A DNA stretch of 64,000 nt from Gammaproteobacteria bacterium (GTDB taxonomy: Bacteria > Pseudomonadota > Gammaproteobacteria > Burkholderiales > Burkholderiaceae_C), in contig JAHIYE010000021.1 in the NCBI GenBank assembly GCA_018815325.1, positions 124,001 to 188,000 on the forward strand. Direction: 5' to 3'. Position 1 is the stretch's first letter, and every line of letters starts with the position of its first letter. Both the position numbers and the translations under genes were made by a program. Positions 10,478 to 19,795 of the stretch are shown here, in pieces. A model generated the notes under the pieces. That model was not told the DNA's origin and ran no database searches. It saw nothing but the letters and a program-made list of their open reading frames with translations.

Positions 10478-13474
10478 ATGCCAGTTCCTGACCGCCTGCC
10501 CAGCCCTTACCGCCCCGAGGCGGATGTTGTCATCGCCTGCCTGGAGGCGCTGGACGGTGGGCTCGACTGGCCCGCCGCGGCCAGTCAGGCCAAGCCCTGG
10601 GTACAGGCGGTGCGCGATCACCCGCCACCGTTCTGGGCCATGGAAAGCCTGCTCAGGGAGTACCCGATTTCCAGCGCAGAAGGGTTGGCCCTGATGCGGC
10701 TGGCGGAAGCCCTGCTGCGTGTGCCTGACATGGCGACGGCCATGGCATTGACCGCCGATCAGTTGGGGCGGGCTGACTTCAGCGAGGCCGGTGAAGGGGT
10801 CATGGCGCAACTGTCCGGCGCCGCCCTGGCACTGTCGAAAACCTTGCTGCCGAGTGGTGCTGGGTCGCCTGGTCTCTTGGCACGTATGGGGGGCGCGAGC
10901 GTGGTGGCCGCGGCATTGCGCGCGGTGCAGTTGCTGGGGCGCCAGTTCGTACTGGGGCAGGCCATGGGCGAGGCGATGAAAGAGGCCGATGCGGCGCGTA
11001 AAAAGCAGCATGGTCTGCGCTTCAGCTACGACATGCTGGGCGAGGGTGCGCGCACCGATGCCGATGCCTTGCGTTACCTGAAGAGTTACCAGGATGCTAT
11101 TGATTTCATAGCTGACAGTGTGGATTCCAAAAGGGCCTGTGAGTTAAATGATGGGATATCCATCAAGCTCAGTGCGCTCCATGCGCGCTATGAGGATGCA
11201 CAGCACGCACGGGTGATGCGCGAACTCGTGCCACGCGTGTGGGGTTTGTGTGAGAGAGCTGCGGCGGCCAACATCAATCTCACCATCGATGCCGAAGAGG
11301 TGGACCGGCTTGAGCTCTCGCTCAAGGTTTTCGAAGCGCTCACAGAAAAAGTGGCCGCAACGTGCCCGCAGTGGCGCGGCTTCGGACTGGCCCTGCAGGC
11401 TTACCAGACCCGTGCACTGGAACTCATTGATCACGTTGCCGCGATAGCCCGCAAGTACCGCCTGCGTCTGATGTGCCGCCTCGTCAAAGGGGCTTATTGG
11501 GATGCCGAAATCAAGCGTGCGCAGGAACTTGGCCTGCCGCACTACCCGGTGTTCACCCACAAGCACCACACCGATGTGTCTTACCTCGCCTGTGCGCGTG
11601 CCTTGCTGGCGGCATCTGACGTGGTCTACCCGCAGTTCGCCACCCACAACGCAGGCACGATTGCTGCCATTGTGCAGATGGCGGCCCATGCACCGGACAC
11701 GCCCCGGTTTGAGTTGCAGCGTCTGCACGGCATGGGTGAGGGCATCTACCGTGAGCTGCTGAAAAATCCGAGCATGGCGTGTCGGGTCTATGCGCCCGTC
11801 GGTGCCCACCGTGACCTGCTGGCCTACCTGGTGCGGCGCCTGCTGGAGAACGGCGCGAACTCGTCCTTCGTGCACCAGCTTGCGGACGAGTCGGTCGGCA
11901 TGCCGGCCTTGCTGGTGTCACCGCTGTGGCACGAGACGACCGATGCCATGCCTCTGCCGCCTGCGCTTTACGGTGCGGCACGCGTCAACAGCCATGGGCT
12001 GGATCTGGCGGTGGCCAGCATGCGCGAGCCCCTGCTGGCCGCGTACGCAGTCACCCATCTGCCAGTGGTGCCGGCTTTTGATGCCAAATTGGCCGCTAAG
12101 CCTTATGGAAAAAGCGCCATCAGCTATGGAAAATGGAGCAATCGGCCGGTGGCTGAGCGTGCCGCCATCCTGCGTCAGGCCGCGGATGCACTGCAGGCGC
12201 AGTTGCCGACCTTCTGCGCGCTGATGGTGCGCGAGGCGCACAAGAGCTGGGGCGACGCCGTGGCCGAGGTCCGCGAGGCAGTGGACTTTCTGCGCTACTA
12301 CGCGAACGAGGCCGAGCGCATCATGGCGCCCATCAGCCTGCCGGGCCCCACCGGCGAGAGCAATGAGCTGCGGCTGACAGCACGTGGGGTCTGGGTCTGC
12401 ATCAGTCCGTGGAATTTTCCACTCGCCATTTTCATGGGCCAGATGGCCGCAGCACTGGTCACCGGCAATACGGTGCTGGCCAAACCCGCCGAGCAGACGC
12501 CCGGGGTGGCGCTGGCGGCGGTGAGGATGCTGCACGCGGCAGGTGTGCCTGAGGATGCGCTGCAACTGCTGCATGGCCCGGGTGAAACGGTAGGCGCGGC
12601 GCTGGTGGCGCTGCCCGGCATTGCCGGCGTGGTGTTCACGGGCTCCACCCAGGTAGCCAAGACCATCCAGCGCGCCCTGGCCGCCAAGGACGGACCTATT
12701 CAGCCGCTGATCGCCGAGACCGGAGGCATCAATGCCATGCTGGTGGATTCGAGTGCCTTGCCCGAACAGGTGGTGGATGCGGTGGTGCAGAGTGCCTTTC
12801 GCAGTGCGGGCCAGCGCTGCTCGGCGCTGCGCCTGCTGTGTGTGCACGAAGCCATTGCCGATGTCGTGATCGACATGCTGCGAGGCGCTGCGCAGGAGCT
12901 GGTGGTGGGTGACCCGGCGCAACTGGCCACCGATGTGGGGCCGGTGATCGACCGGGAGGCGTTTGAGACTGTCCGGGCTCACCTTGAGCGACTGGATAAG
13001 GAGGAGAAACGGCTGTTTCCCCTTGATGGCTATGTGGATTCAGCTATCAATTCAGTAGCAAATATGGTTGTGCCACATCTCTATGAAGTGCGCAGCATTG
13101 CCGGCGTGAAGCAGGAGATCTTTGGTCCGGTGTTGCAAGTCGTGCGGTGGGGCAAGGGTGAGCTGAGCGACCCGCTGGCGGTGATCGTGCAAATCAACGC
13201 CCTGGGCTTCGGCCTGACATTGGGCATCCAGACCCGCATCGATTCACGTGCCCAGAGCCTGGCGCGCGCGGCGCACATTGGCAATGTCTACATCAACCGC
13301 AACATGATTGGTGCCGTGGTCGGTGTGCAGCCCTTTGGTGGCGAGGGCTTGAGCGGCACCGGCCCGAAGGCCGGTGGCCCGCATTACCTCTACCGCTTCT
13401 GCGCCGAGCAGACCCTTACCGTCAATACCGCAGCAGCGGGCGGCAACGCGACCTTGCTGGCGTCCATGCAATAG
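10478..13474 (+). CDS. putA: Bifunctional proline dehydrogenase / P5C dehydrogenase (short PutA)
   Basis: 998-residue PutA that oxidises proline to glutamate by channelling pyrroline-5-carboxylate between two active sites, feeding electrons to quinone at the membrane. Proline dehydrogenase barrel about 190-480: LTIDAEEVDRLE, LMCRLVKGAYWDAEIK, FATHNAGTI and MGEGIY with the FAD site. P5C dehydrogenase about 530-980: SPWNFPLAIFMGQ, FTGSTQVAK, IAETGGINAM and catalytic Cys781 in GQRCSALRLL. There is no N-terminal ribbon-helix-helix DNA-binding domain and no long C-terminal domain, so it is the minimalist type without autorepression, consistent with the divergent putR. ATG 10478 (MPVPDRLPSPYRPEAD) is preferred to an upstream ATG-like start inside the operator. 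Two copies of the dispersed palindrome are read in frame. Confidence 0.96.
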   Translation: MPVPDRLPSPYRPEADVVIACLEALDGGLDWPAAASQAKPWVQAVRDHPPPFWAMESLLREYPISSAEGLALMRLAEALLRVPDMATAMALTADQLGRADFSEAGEGVMAQLSGAALALSKTLLPSGAGSPGLLARMGGASVVAAALRAVQLLGRQFVLGQAMGEAMKEADAARKKQHGLRFSYDMLGEGARTDADALRYLKSYQDAIDFIADSVDSKRACELNDGISIKLSALHARYEDAQHARVMRELVPRVWGLCERAAAANINLTIDAEEVDRLELSLKVFEALTEKVAATCPQWRGFGLALQAYQTRALELIDHVAAIARKYRLRLMCRLVKGAYWDAEIKRAQELGLPHYPVFTHKHHTDVSYLACARALLAASDVVYPQFATHNAGTIAAIVQMAAHAPDTPRFELQRLHGMGEGIYRELLKNPSMACRVYAPVGAHRDLLAYLVRRLLENGANSSFVHQLADESVGMPALLVSPLWHETTDAMPLPPALYGAARVNSHGLDLAVASMREPLLAAYAVTHLPVVPAFDAKLAAKPYGKSAISYGKWSNRPVAERAAILRQAADALQAQLPTFCALMVREAHKSWGDAVAEVREAVDFLRYYANEAERIMAPISLPGPTGESNELRLTARGVWVCISPWNFPLAIFMGQMAAALVTGNTVLAKPAEQTPGVALAAVRMLHAAGVPEDALQLLHGPGETVGAALVALPGIAGVVFTGSTQVAKTIQRALAAKDGPIQPLIAETGGINAMLVDSSALPEQVVDAVVQSAFRSAGQRCSALRLLCVHEAIADVVIDMLRGAAQELVVGDPAQLATDVGPVIDREAFETVRAHLERLDKEEKRLFPLDGYVDSAINSVANMVVPHLYEVRSIAGVKQEIFGPVLQVVRWGKGELSDPLAVIVQINALGFGLTLGIQTRIDSRAQSLARAAHIGNVYINRNMIGAVVGVQPFGGEGLSGTGPKAGGPHYLYRFCAEQTLTVNTAAAGGNATLLASMQ
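11096..11113. repeat. Dispersed AT-rich palindrome, copy 2 (inside putA)
   Basis: GCTATTGATTTCATAGCT, near-perfect inverted repeat with arms GCTAT/ATAGC. It lies in the proline dehydrogenase domain of putA and is translated in frame as AIDFIA, just before ELNDGISIKLSALHARYE. Confidence 0.7.
13043..13059. repeat. Dispersed AT-rich palindrome, copy 3 (inside putA)
   Basis: GCTATCAATTCAGTAGC, the reverse-orientation form of the same element (reverse complement GCTACTGAATTGATAGC), translated in frame near residues 856-861 of PutA (SAINSVA). Confidence 0.65.
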
Positions 13475-13549
13475 GGCCTGCCTGCATGCCGGTTCAGACA
13501 CGCGGGCAGGCCCTGGTGTGTATCCGCTGGGGACAGGCAGTTGCCTGTC
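13474..13549. terminator. Two hairpins between convergent putA and Bug-protein genes
   Basis: GGGCCTGCC (13474-13482) pairs with GGCAGGCCC (13505-13513), and GACAGGCA-GT-TGCCTGTC (13532-13549) forms a second 8-bp stem. Neither is followed by a clear T-run, so they are candidate bidirectional 3'-end structures rather than firm intrinsic terminators. Confidence 0.45.
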
Positions 13550-13555
13550 AGCGGC

Positions 13556-14542
13556 TTACTGTGCCTGGAAGCCGCTGGCCTTGATGATGCGGGCCCAGGT
13601 TTTGGTATAGGCCTGTTCGCGGCTGGCGAGTTGCTGTGGCGTCATGTAGCCCACGGTAAGGCCCATGGCGGTGAGTCGCTCGCGCACATCGGGCAGGGCC
13701 ACGACCCTGGAGACGGCATCGGCAAAACGGTCGATTACCGCCTTGGGTGTGCCATGTGGGGCAAAGATGCCGTAGTAGGGCACATCCTCGAAGCCGGCCA
13801 GACCGAGTTCGGCGAAGGTGGGCACCTCGGGCATGGCGGCTTGCCGGGCGCTGCCGAGCACGGCGACCACGCGAATCTTGCCGGCCTTGTGGTTTTCAAT
13901 GAAGTCGGGGATCGATCCCACACCGGCATTGATCTGGTTGCCCAGCATGTCGCCCATCATGGGAGCGCTGCCGCGGTAGGGGGCGGCTTGCAGGTCCAGC
14001 GCGTATTTCTGGCCAATGAGCTTGACCAGGAACTCGGGTACCGAGGCGGGGGCAGGCACGCCCACCGTTCCCTTGCCTTTGCCCTCATTGCGCACCCAGG
14101 CCACATAGTCGTTCATCGACTTGGCCGGTGTGCCGCCTGACACGGCGAACGCATTGACGAAGGTCGCAAAGCCCGCCACAGCGGTGAAGTCGCGCGCTGG
14201 ATCGAAGCCGGGATTCTTCGTGACCTGCGGCAGGATGGAGATCGTGTGGTCATGGGACAAAAAGAGTACCGTGCCATCGGCCGGGGCGGCCTTGAGGGCT
14301 TGCGCAGCGAGTTGTCCACCTGCGCCGGCCTTGTTCTCGACGATGACGGAAGTGCCCAGCTGGTCCTTGAGCTTGTCCGCCAGAACCCGGGCAATCGCGT
14401 CCGAGCCGCCGCCAGGTGGAAAACCCACCATCAGCCGGATGGTGCCGGTCTGGGCCTGCGCCAGTCCGGCGAGTGCAAAACTGCCAAGGACGAGGGTTTT
14501 GCCGAATGCGCTCAGCAAGCGGTGTGTCAATGAGTGAACCAT
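13556..14542 (-). CDS. Bug/TctC-family periplasmic substrate-binding protein
   Basis: 328-residue solute-binding receptor of the tripartite tricarboxylate transporter type, with a signal peptide (cleavage near AGLAQAQ, about residue 31). Family hallmarks: IRLMVGFPPGGGSDAIARVLADKL, VIVENKAGAGGQLAAQALKAAPADGTVLF (located about 35-93) and VPTFAELGL. These proteins bind carboxylates or amino acids in the periplasm. No TctAB membrane genes lie nearby; orphan Bug receptors are very numerous in Burkholderiales, so its ligand cannot be inferred. It converges on putA. Confidence 0.92.
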   Translation of the reverse strand: MVHSLTHRLLSAFGKTLVLGSFALAGLAQAQTGTIRLMVGFPPGGGSDAIARVLADKLKDQLGTSVIVENKAGAGGQLAAQALKAAPADGTVLFLSHDHTISILPQVTKNPGFDPARDFTAVAGFATFVNAFAVSGGTPAKSMNDYVAWVRNEGKGKGTVGVPAPASVPEFLVKLIGQKYALDLQAAPYRGSAPMMGDMLGNQINAGVGSIPDFIENHKAGKIRVVAVLGSARQAAMPEVPTFAELGLAGFEDVPYYGIFAPHGTPKAVIDRFADAVSRVVALPDVRERLTAMGLTVGYMTPQQLASREQAYTKTWARIIKASGFQAQ

Positions 14543-14590
14543 GAGACTCCAGTAGGTAAAGTGGTGCAGCAGAGTGTGTCGTCAAATGCG

Positions 14591-14620
14591 AAGCTGCCGC
14601 CTGGAATAGGCGGCAGCTTT
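14591..14620. terminator. Strong GC-rich hairpin upstream of the Bug gene
   Basis: AAGCTGCCGCCT, loop GGAAT, then AGGCGGCAGCTT: a perfect 12-bp stem. It lies in the 282-base gap between the Bug gene start and the DUF4148 gene stop, both on the minus strand. Only three Ts follow it on the plus strand and none form a run on the minus strand. It may end the DUF4148 transcript or act as a 5'-leader structure. The rest of the gap shows nothing else I can support. Confidence 0.5.
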
Positions 14621-14824
14621 CTGGGAAGCAAATGACATGCCGGGCAAGAATCTACCACTAACCCGTATGAGGGAGTGCCGCGGCGTATGGCCTGTGGGAG
14701 CGTTGTCCCGATGCGCCTTCATCCTGACCAGAGGGGGTGATGAGAGGGCAAGGAGCGCGGCGCTGTGCAGGCCGCGCTCCCGAGACCGGAGACAGCCAGC
14801 ACGGCTGCTCCGGCAGGAACCCGT

Positions 14825-15280
14825 TTAACCGCGAACCTGCTTGTAACGCTGCGGATAGAGCTCATTGAGCTTGGGGCCGATGTCGCTGGCGATGTCACCC
14901 GTGCGGATGGCTTCAGCTGCTTCGGCACGAACCTGCTCGCGGGTTTTGGCGGAGGTCGCAGCCTGGCTGGGGTAGCGCTCCGGGTTCAGTTCGCGCAGCA
15001 GTGGGCCAATGTCGCTGGCGATGTTGCCGGTGCGAATGGCTTCGGCCAACTCGGCCTGAACCTGGGCACGCGTTTTGCCAGTGTTGATCACTTGGCTGGG
15101 ATAGCGATTCGGGTACAGCTCATTGAGTTGGGGGCCAAGGTCGCTGGCAACGTTGCCGGTACGGACGGCTTCAGCCGCTTCGGCGCGGACTTGCTCGCGG
15201 GTGGGGCCGGTGCTGGCAAAGGCGGCGGTACCCAAAGTGGCGGCGATCAGGACCAGGGTGGTGTTACGTGCGAATTTCAT
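14825..15280 (-). CDS. Secreted DUF4148-type triple-repeat protein
   Basis: 151 residues with a signal peptide (cleavage near AAFAS, about residue 23) and three tandem repeats of about 42 residues, starting near 27, 69 and 111. Each follows the pattern TREQVRAEAAEAxRTGxxASDxGPxLxELxPxRYPSQ. DUF4148 proteins are small exported proteins common in Burkholderiales; their role is unknown. The repeats differ by only a few residues, suggesting recent internal duplication. It is divergent from the LysR gene, which is the obvious candidate regulator. Confidence 0.8.
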   Translation of the reverse strand: MKFARNTTLVLIAATLGTAAFASTGPTREQVRAEAAEAVRTGNVASDLGPQLNELYPNRYPSQVINTGKTRAQVQAELAEAIRTGNIASDIGPLLRELNPERYPSQAATSAKTREQVRAEAAEAIRTGDIASDIGPKLNELYPQRYKQVRG

Positions 15281-15418
15281 GATGATTCCTTAAAGTAAGT
15301 AAGTTGACACATTCCAGGGCATGGCGGTATTCATTAGGTTTTACCGTCTTGTCCAGCCTCGGTGAGTCTTTGCTTTCGCGATGGGCTCATCGATGGATTG
15401 AACTTTAACAATTGCCAA

Positions 15419-15472
15419 TGAAACAATAAATGGTCAAAATACAAACTCGGAATTGCTGAAACTGAAACAATA
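15419..15472. promoter_or_regulatory. Direct repeats TGAAACAATA in the DUF4148/LysR divergent promoter
   Basis: TGAAACAATA occurs at 15419-15428 and 15463-15472, 44 bases apart (about four helical turns), in the 203-base gap. This suits binding of a LysR-type tetramer on one face of the DNA. The second copy is 11 bases before the LysR ATG. Confidence 0.45.
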
Positions 15473-15483
15473 GAGGGCTTGAA

Positions 15484-16437
15484 ATGGACAGACTCCACTC
15501 CATGCGTGTGTTCAGTCGCGTGATTGATGAAGGCGGTTTTGCCGCTGCAGCGCGTGCGCTGAACCTCTCACCCGCCGTGGTGACGCGGCTGGTGGCCGAC
15601 CTCGAGGACCATCTGGGTGCGCGGTTGATGAACCGCACAACGCGCCGTCTGGCGCTGACCGACGCGGGAGAGCTCTACCTCGAGCGGGTGCGGCTGATAC
15701 TGGCCGAGGTTGAAGAGGCGGAGGCGCAGGCCAGTGCCTCGACCTCTGAGCCGCGTGGTCAGCTGCGTGTGCTGGCGCCGCCCTCATTTGCCGTGCACCA
15801 GATTGCCAAGTACCTGCCGGCTTTCAGGGCGCAGTACCCACGGGTGGGACTGGAACTGTCGGCGTCCGGGCCGGTCGAGACGGTGGACGAGAACTATGAC
15901 CTGAGCATCATCTCGGTGGGTGACAAGCCACTGGATGGGGACTTTGTGGCCCGGCGGCTGGCGCGTTCGGAAGTGATCATGTGCGCCGCGCCGGAATACC
16001 TGGCACAGCATGGCTACCCGGACAATCCGCAGGATTTGGCGCAGCACGAGGTGATGATCCCCCGCTTCGCGCGTGAGGCTGTTTTTTACAAGGGGGCGCC
16101 CGGTGATGCTGCGCGGGTCGAGGCGGTGGTTAGTCTGGACCACTCGCGCGCCGGGCTGACGACCAACTATGCCGACATGATCTACGCCGCCGCGCTGGCC
16201 GGCATGGGCATTGCCAGCCTGCCGTCCTATGTGGTGGAAGATGCCTTGCTGGAGCATGCGCTGGAGCGCGTGCTGCACCAGTGGCATGTGCGTAGCCAGA
16301 ACATCTACGTGGCCATGCCCACTCGCAAGCATGTGCCGGCCCGTACCCGGGCTTTCATCGACTTTCTCGTCACGGTTTTTGGCGGGGAAGACAAAGATCC
16401 GTGGCTCCTCGCCGCAGGCTGCGAAACGCAGTACTGA
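15484..16437 (+). CDS. LysR-family transcriptional regulator
   Basis: 317-residue LTTR of the DsdC/PgrR-like group: winged helix-turn-helix at the N-terminus (MRVFSRVIDEGGFAAAARAL, then VTRLVADLEDHLGARLMNRTTRRLALTDAG) and a periplasmic-binding-like effector domain from about residue 90. The sequence after FDFLVTVFG is a short, non-conserved tail. It is transcribed away from the DUF4148 gene, with direct repeats in the shared promoter. Target and inducer are unknown. Confidence 0.9.
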   Translation: MDRLHSMRVFSRVIDEGGFAAAARALNLSPAVVTRLVADLEDHLGARLMNRTTRRLALTDAGELYLERVRLILAEVEEAEAQASASTSEPRGQLRVLAPPSFAVHQIAKYLPAFRAQYPRVGLELSASGPVETVDENYDLSIISVGDKPLDGDFVARRLARSEVIMCAAPEYLAQHGYPDNPQDLAQHEVMIPRFAREAVFYKGAPGDAARVEAVVSLDHSRAGLTTNYADMIYAAALAGMGIASLPSYVVEDALLEHALERVLHQWHVRSQNIYVAMPTRKHVPARTRAFIDFLVTVFGGEDKDPWLLAAGCETQY

Positions 16438-16456
16438 GCACGGATCAAAGTTCGGA

Positions 16457-17467
16457 TCAATGGGGCCGTTGCAGCCGGAACACGGGCTTGCGTTCGCCTA
16501 CCAGCAGCCCACGCGCATTGACGATGGACTGGGTCCACCAGGGGCGGAGCTGCTCGCGCTGGGCCCCGTCCAGCCAGCCCAACTGGTCCAGCACTTCCAC
16601 GGTGGCGGCAAACAGTGCGGGTTTGCTGCCGTCCATGATCTTGATGGCCAGCGCCTCGCCCCGGCTTTTGCTGCCCACCACCTGCACACCGTCCGCGCCC
16701 ACCTTGCTCACCCAGTCGCCGCGGCCGGCTTGCATGAAAGCCAGGTCGTTGCGGCCCGTGCCAGAAACCAGATCGGGGTGGGTACTCATGGCGTCTCCCA
16801 AGCGGGCAAAACTCTCGCCAAACTCGCTGTCCTGTGCACCGCTGGCCAGGCGTGCATAAGCCAACGCCAGGCGTGACAGCGGCATGGCGTAGTTAGGGGC
16901 TGAGCAGCCGTCGATGCCCATCCTGAGCTCATCTGCGTCCATGCGCATCACGCGTGCCACATCGCGGCGAATGGCCTGCTGCAGCGGGTGCTCGGGCTTG
17001 ACATAGTCGTCTGTAGGCAGGCCATGCTGTACGCAATAGGCCAGAAAGCCCGCGTGCTTGCCGCTGCAGTTGTTGTGCCGTTCGTCAAAGGTCAGGCCAG
17101 CCGGCAAGGCGGTGTCGGTATAGCTGAACTGCAGCGGTACATGGCAGCCGCACAGCAGCTTTTTGTAGCCCAGGCCTACCTTGTCCAGCATGCCCTGCAC
17201 CTGCGCCACATGCTGTGCTTCGCCATTGTGGCTGGCGCACAGCAGGGCAGTCTGCTCGGGGCTGAAGCCGAACTGGCCCAGGCCACCCGCCTCCACCAGT
17301 GGCAGGGCCTGCAGGGCCTTGAGCGTGGAGCGCGAAAACGTCAGCCAGTGCGGGTCTCCCACCTGTGCCAGCAGTTCACCCAGGGTGTTCACGACGGCGA
17401 CAGCCCCTATGTGCTGGCATTCCAGGGTGCCGCCACGGGTGAGTTCAATCAGGGCTTGGAGTTGCAT
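16457..17467 (-). CDS. L-asparaginase, Rhizobium etli ReAII type
   Basis: 336-residue asparaginase of the thermolabile Asparaginase_II family (unrelated to the E. coli AnsA/AnsB fold), which hydrolyses asparagine to aspartate and ammonia. Residues known from the R. etli enzyme are present with a constant offset of one: Ser47 (FSRST), Ser79 (CASHNGE), Cys134 and Lys137 (NCSGKHAGF), Cys188 (DGCSAPN). Length and order match the family. No signal peptide, so it is cytoplasmic. It converges on the LysR gene and is divergent from the class-V aminotransferase. Confidence 0.9.
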   Translation of the reverse strand: MQLQALIELTRGGTLECQHIGAVAVVNTLGELLAQVGDPHWLTFSRSTLKALQALPLVEAGGLGQFGFSPEQTALLCASHNGEAQHVAQVQGMLDKVGLGYKKLLCGCHVPLQFSYTDTALPAGLTFDERHNNCSGKHAGFLAYCVQHGLPTDDYVKPEHPLQQAIRRDVARVMRMDADELRMGIDGCSAPNYAMPLSRLALAYARLASGAQDSEFGESFARLGDAMSTHPDLVSGTGRNDLAFMQAGRGDWVSKVGADGVQVVGSKSRGEALAIKIMDGSKPALFAATVEVLDQLGWLDGAQREQLRPWWTQSIVNARGLLVGERKPVFRLQRPH

Positions 17468-17591
17468 AGGCAGATATTCTGGGCCATTTCAGGGGCTACC
17501 TCGCTGGCACAAGGGGCAAACCCTGAGGGGTCGCTGAGAGTGGCCGGCCGTGCTAAGCTGCTAGATAGTCAATTTTTTACTGGAGCCCATC

Positions 17592-18749
17592 GTGCCAGGC
17601 CTACTCCCCAATGTTGACCCGCAAGGGTTGCTCGAATTCTCAGTCGTCTATACCGACCGTGCCTTGAACCACATGTCCAAGAGTTTCCAGGGTGTCATGA
17701 AAGACATCTCCGGCATTCTCAAGGACGTCTACAAGGCCAAGTCAGTCGCTCTTGTGCCGGGCAGTGGCACTTTCGGCATGGAAGCTGTGGCGCGTCAGTT
17801 TGCCAATGACAAGAAGGTCATGGTGCTGCGCAACGGCTGGTTCAGCTACCGCTGGAGCCAGATTCTCGAGATGGGTCGCATCACCAGCGACATTACCGTG
17901 CTCAAGGCCCGCCGCGTTGGCACGGGCAAGCAGGCACCCTGGGTGCCCGCCCCGATTGACGAGGTCGTAGCCGCCATCCGTGCACAGAAGCCCGCGGTCG
18001 TCTTTGCGCCTCACGTGGAAACCTCCAGCGGCATGATGCTGCCCGATACCTATATGCGCGCCGTGTCCGATGCGGTGCATGAAGTGGGCGGCCTGTTCGT
18101 GCTGGACTGCATCGCCTCCGGCGCGATGTGGGTCGACATGCAGGCCAACGGGATCGACCTGCTGGTCAGCGCGCCGCAAAAAGGCTGGAGCAGTTCTCCC
18201 TGCTGCGCCATGGTCATGCTCAGCGAGCGGGCCCGTACTGCCATCGACTCCACCACCAGCAGCAGTTTTGCCTGTGATCTGCGCAAGTGGCTGCAAATCA
18301 TGGAGGCTTATGAAGGTGGCGGCCATGCCTACCATGCCACCATGCCGACCGATGCGTTGACCCGTCTGCGCGAAGTCATGAAGGAAACCCAGGCCTACGG
18401 CTTTGACCGGGTGCGGGCCGAGCAGGCCGAACTGGGTGCCAAGGTGCGCGCCATGTTTGTGAGGAACGGCATCGTCAGCGTGGCGGCCGAGGGCTTCCAT
18501 GCCCCAGGCGTGGTGGTGAGTTACACCGAAGATCCCGATATCCAGTCCAGCAAGAAATTTCTGGCCGAAGGCCTGCAGACCGCCGCAGGCGTGCCCCTGC
18601 AGTGCGACGAGCCGGCAGACTTCATGACCTTCCGCGTAGGCCTGTTCGGTCTGGAAAAACTGCACCATGTGGACCGCACCGTGGCCCACCTGGAGACCGC
18701 ACTCCAGCACATCGGGCTGGCTAAAACAGTCGAAAAAGCAGCGGCATAA
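17592..18749 (+). CDS. Class-V aminotransferase (alanine-glyoxylate/serine-pyruvate type)
   Basis: 385-residue PLP enzyme. The phosphate/cofactor segment LVPGSGTFGMEAVARQF, the Asp in LFVLDCIASGAMWVDM and the Schiff-base lysine in LLVSAPQKGWSSSP are recognisable. The start is GTG at 17592 giving MPGLLPNVDPQGLL; it follows an asparaginase gene on the other strand. Likely reactions are transamination involving alanine, serine or glyoxylate. The glyoxylate product of the neighbouring glcD gene would be a plausible substrate, but this link is inference. Its 3' end overlaps that of lrgB by 29 bases on the opposite strand. Confidence 0.85.
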   Translation: MPGLLPNVDPQGLLEFSVVYTDRALNHMSKSFQGVMKDISGILKDVYKAKSVALVPGSGTFGMEAVARQFANDKKVMVLRNGWFSYRWSQILEMGRITSDITVLKARRVGTGKQAPWVPAPIDEVVAAIRAQKPAVVFAPHVETSSGMMLPDTYMRAVSDAVHEVGGLFVLDCIASGAMWVDMQANGIDLLVSAPQKGWSSSPCCAMVMLSERARTAIDSTTSSSFACDLRKWLQIMEAYEGGGHAYHATMPTDALTRLREVMKETQAYGFDRVRAEQAELGAKVRAMFVRNGIVSVAAEGFHAPGVVVSYTEDPDIQSSKKFLAEGLQTAAGVPLQCDEPADFMTFRVGLFGLEKLHHVDRTVAHLETALQHIGLAKTVEKAAA

Positions 18750-19446
18750 GCAGCGAGGCCAGCAGTACCTGCAGGCCGAGCGCCAGGCCCGCGTAGGCTC
18801 CGGCGTCTGCATTCACATGCAGCGCCCGGGCCGCGCCGATGCCGTGCGAGGTAGTGCCCAGCGCAAAGCCACGTGCCATCCAGCCGGCTGAATCCATCGG
18901 AATGCGCAAGGCGTCAAACAGGTATTTGCCACCCAGCGCGCCCACCATTCCGGTGATCACGGCAAACACCGCCGCCAGCGCGGGAATGCCGCCAATCTTC
19001 TCTGCAATGCCCATGGCCACCGGTGCCGTGACCGACTTGGGCGCGAGCGACAGCAGCACATCCTGCGGCAAATCCAGCGCCCAGCCCAAGGCCAGGGCCG
19101 AGCCACTGGCAGCCGAGCCACCCGCCAGCGCAGCCAGCAAGAGCGCGCGCCAGCGCTTGATCAAGTCGGCACGACGCTCCCACAGCGGCCACGCCAGCGC
19201 CACCACGGCCGGACCCAGCAGGAAGTGGATGAACTGCGCCCCGGCGAAGTAGGCTGGGTAGCTCACCCCCGTGAGCGTGAGCACCACAGCCAGCGTCAGC
19301 ACGGTCCATAGCACCGGGTTGGCCCATGGCGCCTGCTGTAGCCGCGCGTAAGCCGCCTGGGCCAGCACGTACACCACCAGTGTGGCCGTCAGGCCAAACA
19401 GCGGCGTGGTTGAGAGGTAGACCCAGAGCTCGACGAATTCAGACAT
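18721..19446 (-). CDS. lrgB: LrgB-family membrane protein
   Basis: 241-residue polytopic inner-membrane protein of the LrgB/CidB family with the signature SLAPKSVTAPVAMGIAEKIGG and GTTSHGIGAARAL near the end. Bacterial LrgAB pairs were described as holin-like, but related proteins transport small organic acids: the plant plastid protein PLGG1 is an LrgA-LrgB fusion that moves glycolate and glycerate, and a Bacillus pair moves pyruvate. Its first codons overlap the lrgA gene by 8 bases and both follow glcD closely, which favours the transport role here. Confidence 0.9.
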   Translation of the reverse strand: MSEFVELWVYLSTTPLFGLTATLVVYVLAQAAYARLQQAPWANPVLWTVLTLAVVLTLTGVSYPAYFAGAQFIHFLLGPAVVALAWPLWERRADLIKRWRALLLAALAGGSAASGSALALGWALDLPQDVLLSLAPKSVTAPVAMGIAEKIGGIPALAAVFAVITGMVGALGGKYLFDALRIPMDSAGWMARGFALGTTSHGIGAARALHVNADAGAYAGLALGLQVLLASLLMPLLFRLF

Positions 19447-19789
19447 GGTCTTTTTTGTCCCTGAGCAGGTGCAGTACCAGCACCGTCACCACCAGGCCGA
19501 CGGCCGTGGAGCCCACGATCACCAGCAGCATGCGCCCGCCGTACTGGCTGAGCAGGCCCAGGTGGGTCATCACACCCACGCCTACGGGTACAAACAGGAG
19601 CGAGAGGTGCGAGAGTAAAAAACTGGCACAGGCCGCCACCGGCTCGCGCACCATGGGCACGCGCAAAGCCAGCAGCAGCAAGATCATGCCAATCACCGGC
19701 CCAGGAAAGGGCAGCGCGAGGCCGCGCGAAATCAGTTCACCGATGGACTGCAGTGCCAGCAGCCAGGCCAGTCCACGCAGTCCATTCAT
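19439..19789 (-). CDS. lrgA: LrgA/CidA-family membrane protein
   Basis: 116 residues, four predicted membrane segments, with the family pattern LISRGLALPFPGPVIGMILLLLAL and FLLSHLSLLFVPVGVGVMTH. It is the small partner of LrgB, overlapping it by 8 bases, and begins 6 bases after the glcD stop. The three genes are evidently one operon. Confidence 0.9.
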   Translation of the reverse strand: MNGLRGLAWLLALQSIGELISRGLALPFPGPVIGMILLLLALRVPMVREPVAACASFLLSHLSLLFVPVGVGVMTHLGLLSQYGGRMLLVIVGSTAVGLVVTVLVLHLLRDKKDHV

Positions 19790-19795
19790 GTGCGA

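Noticed and set aside
18721-19789. LrgAB as holin-like lysis proteins
   Set aside because: The tight operon with glcD favours organic-acid transport; no autolysin gene is nearby.
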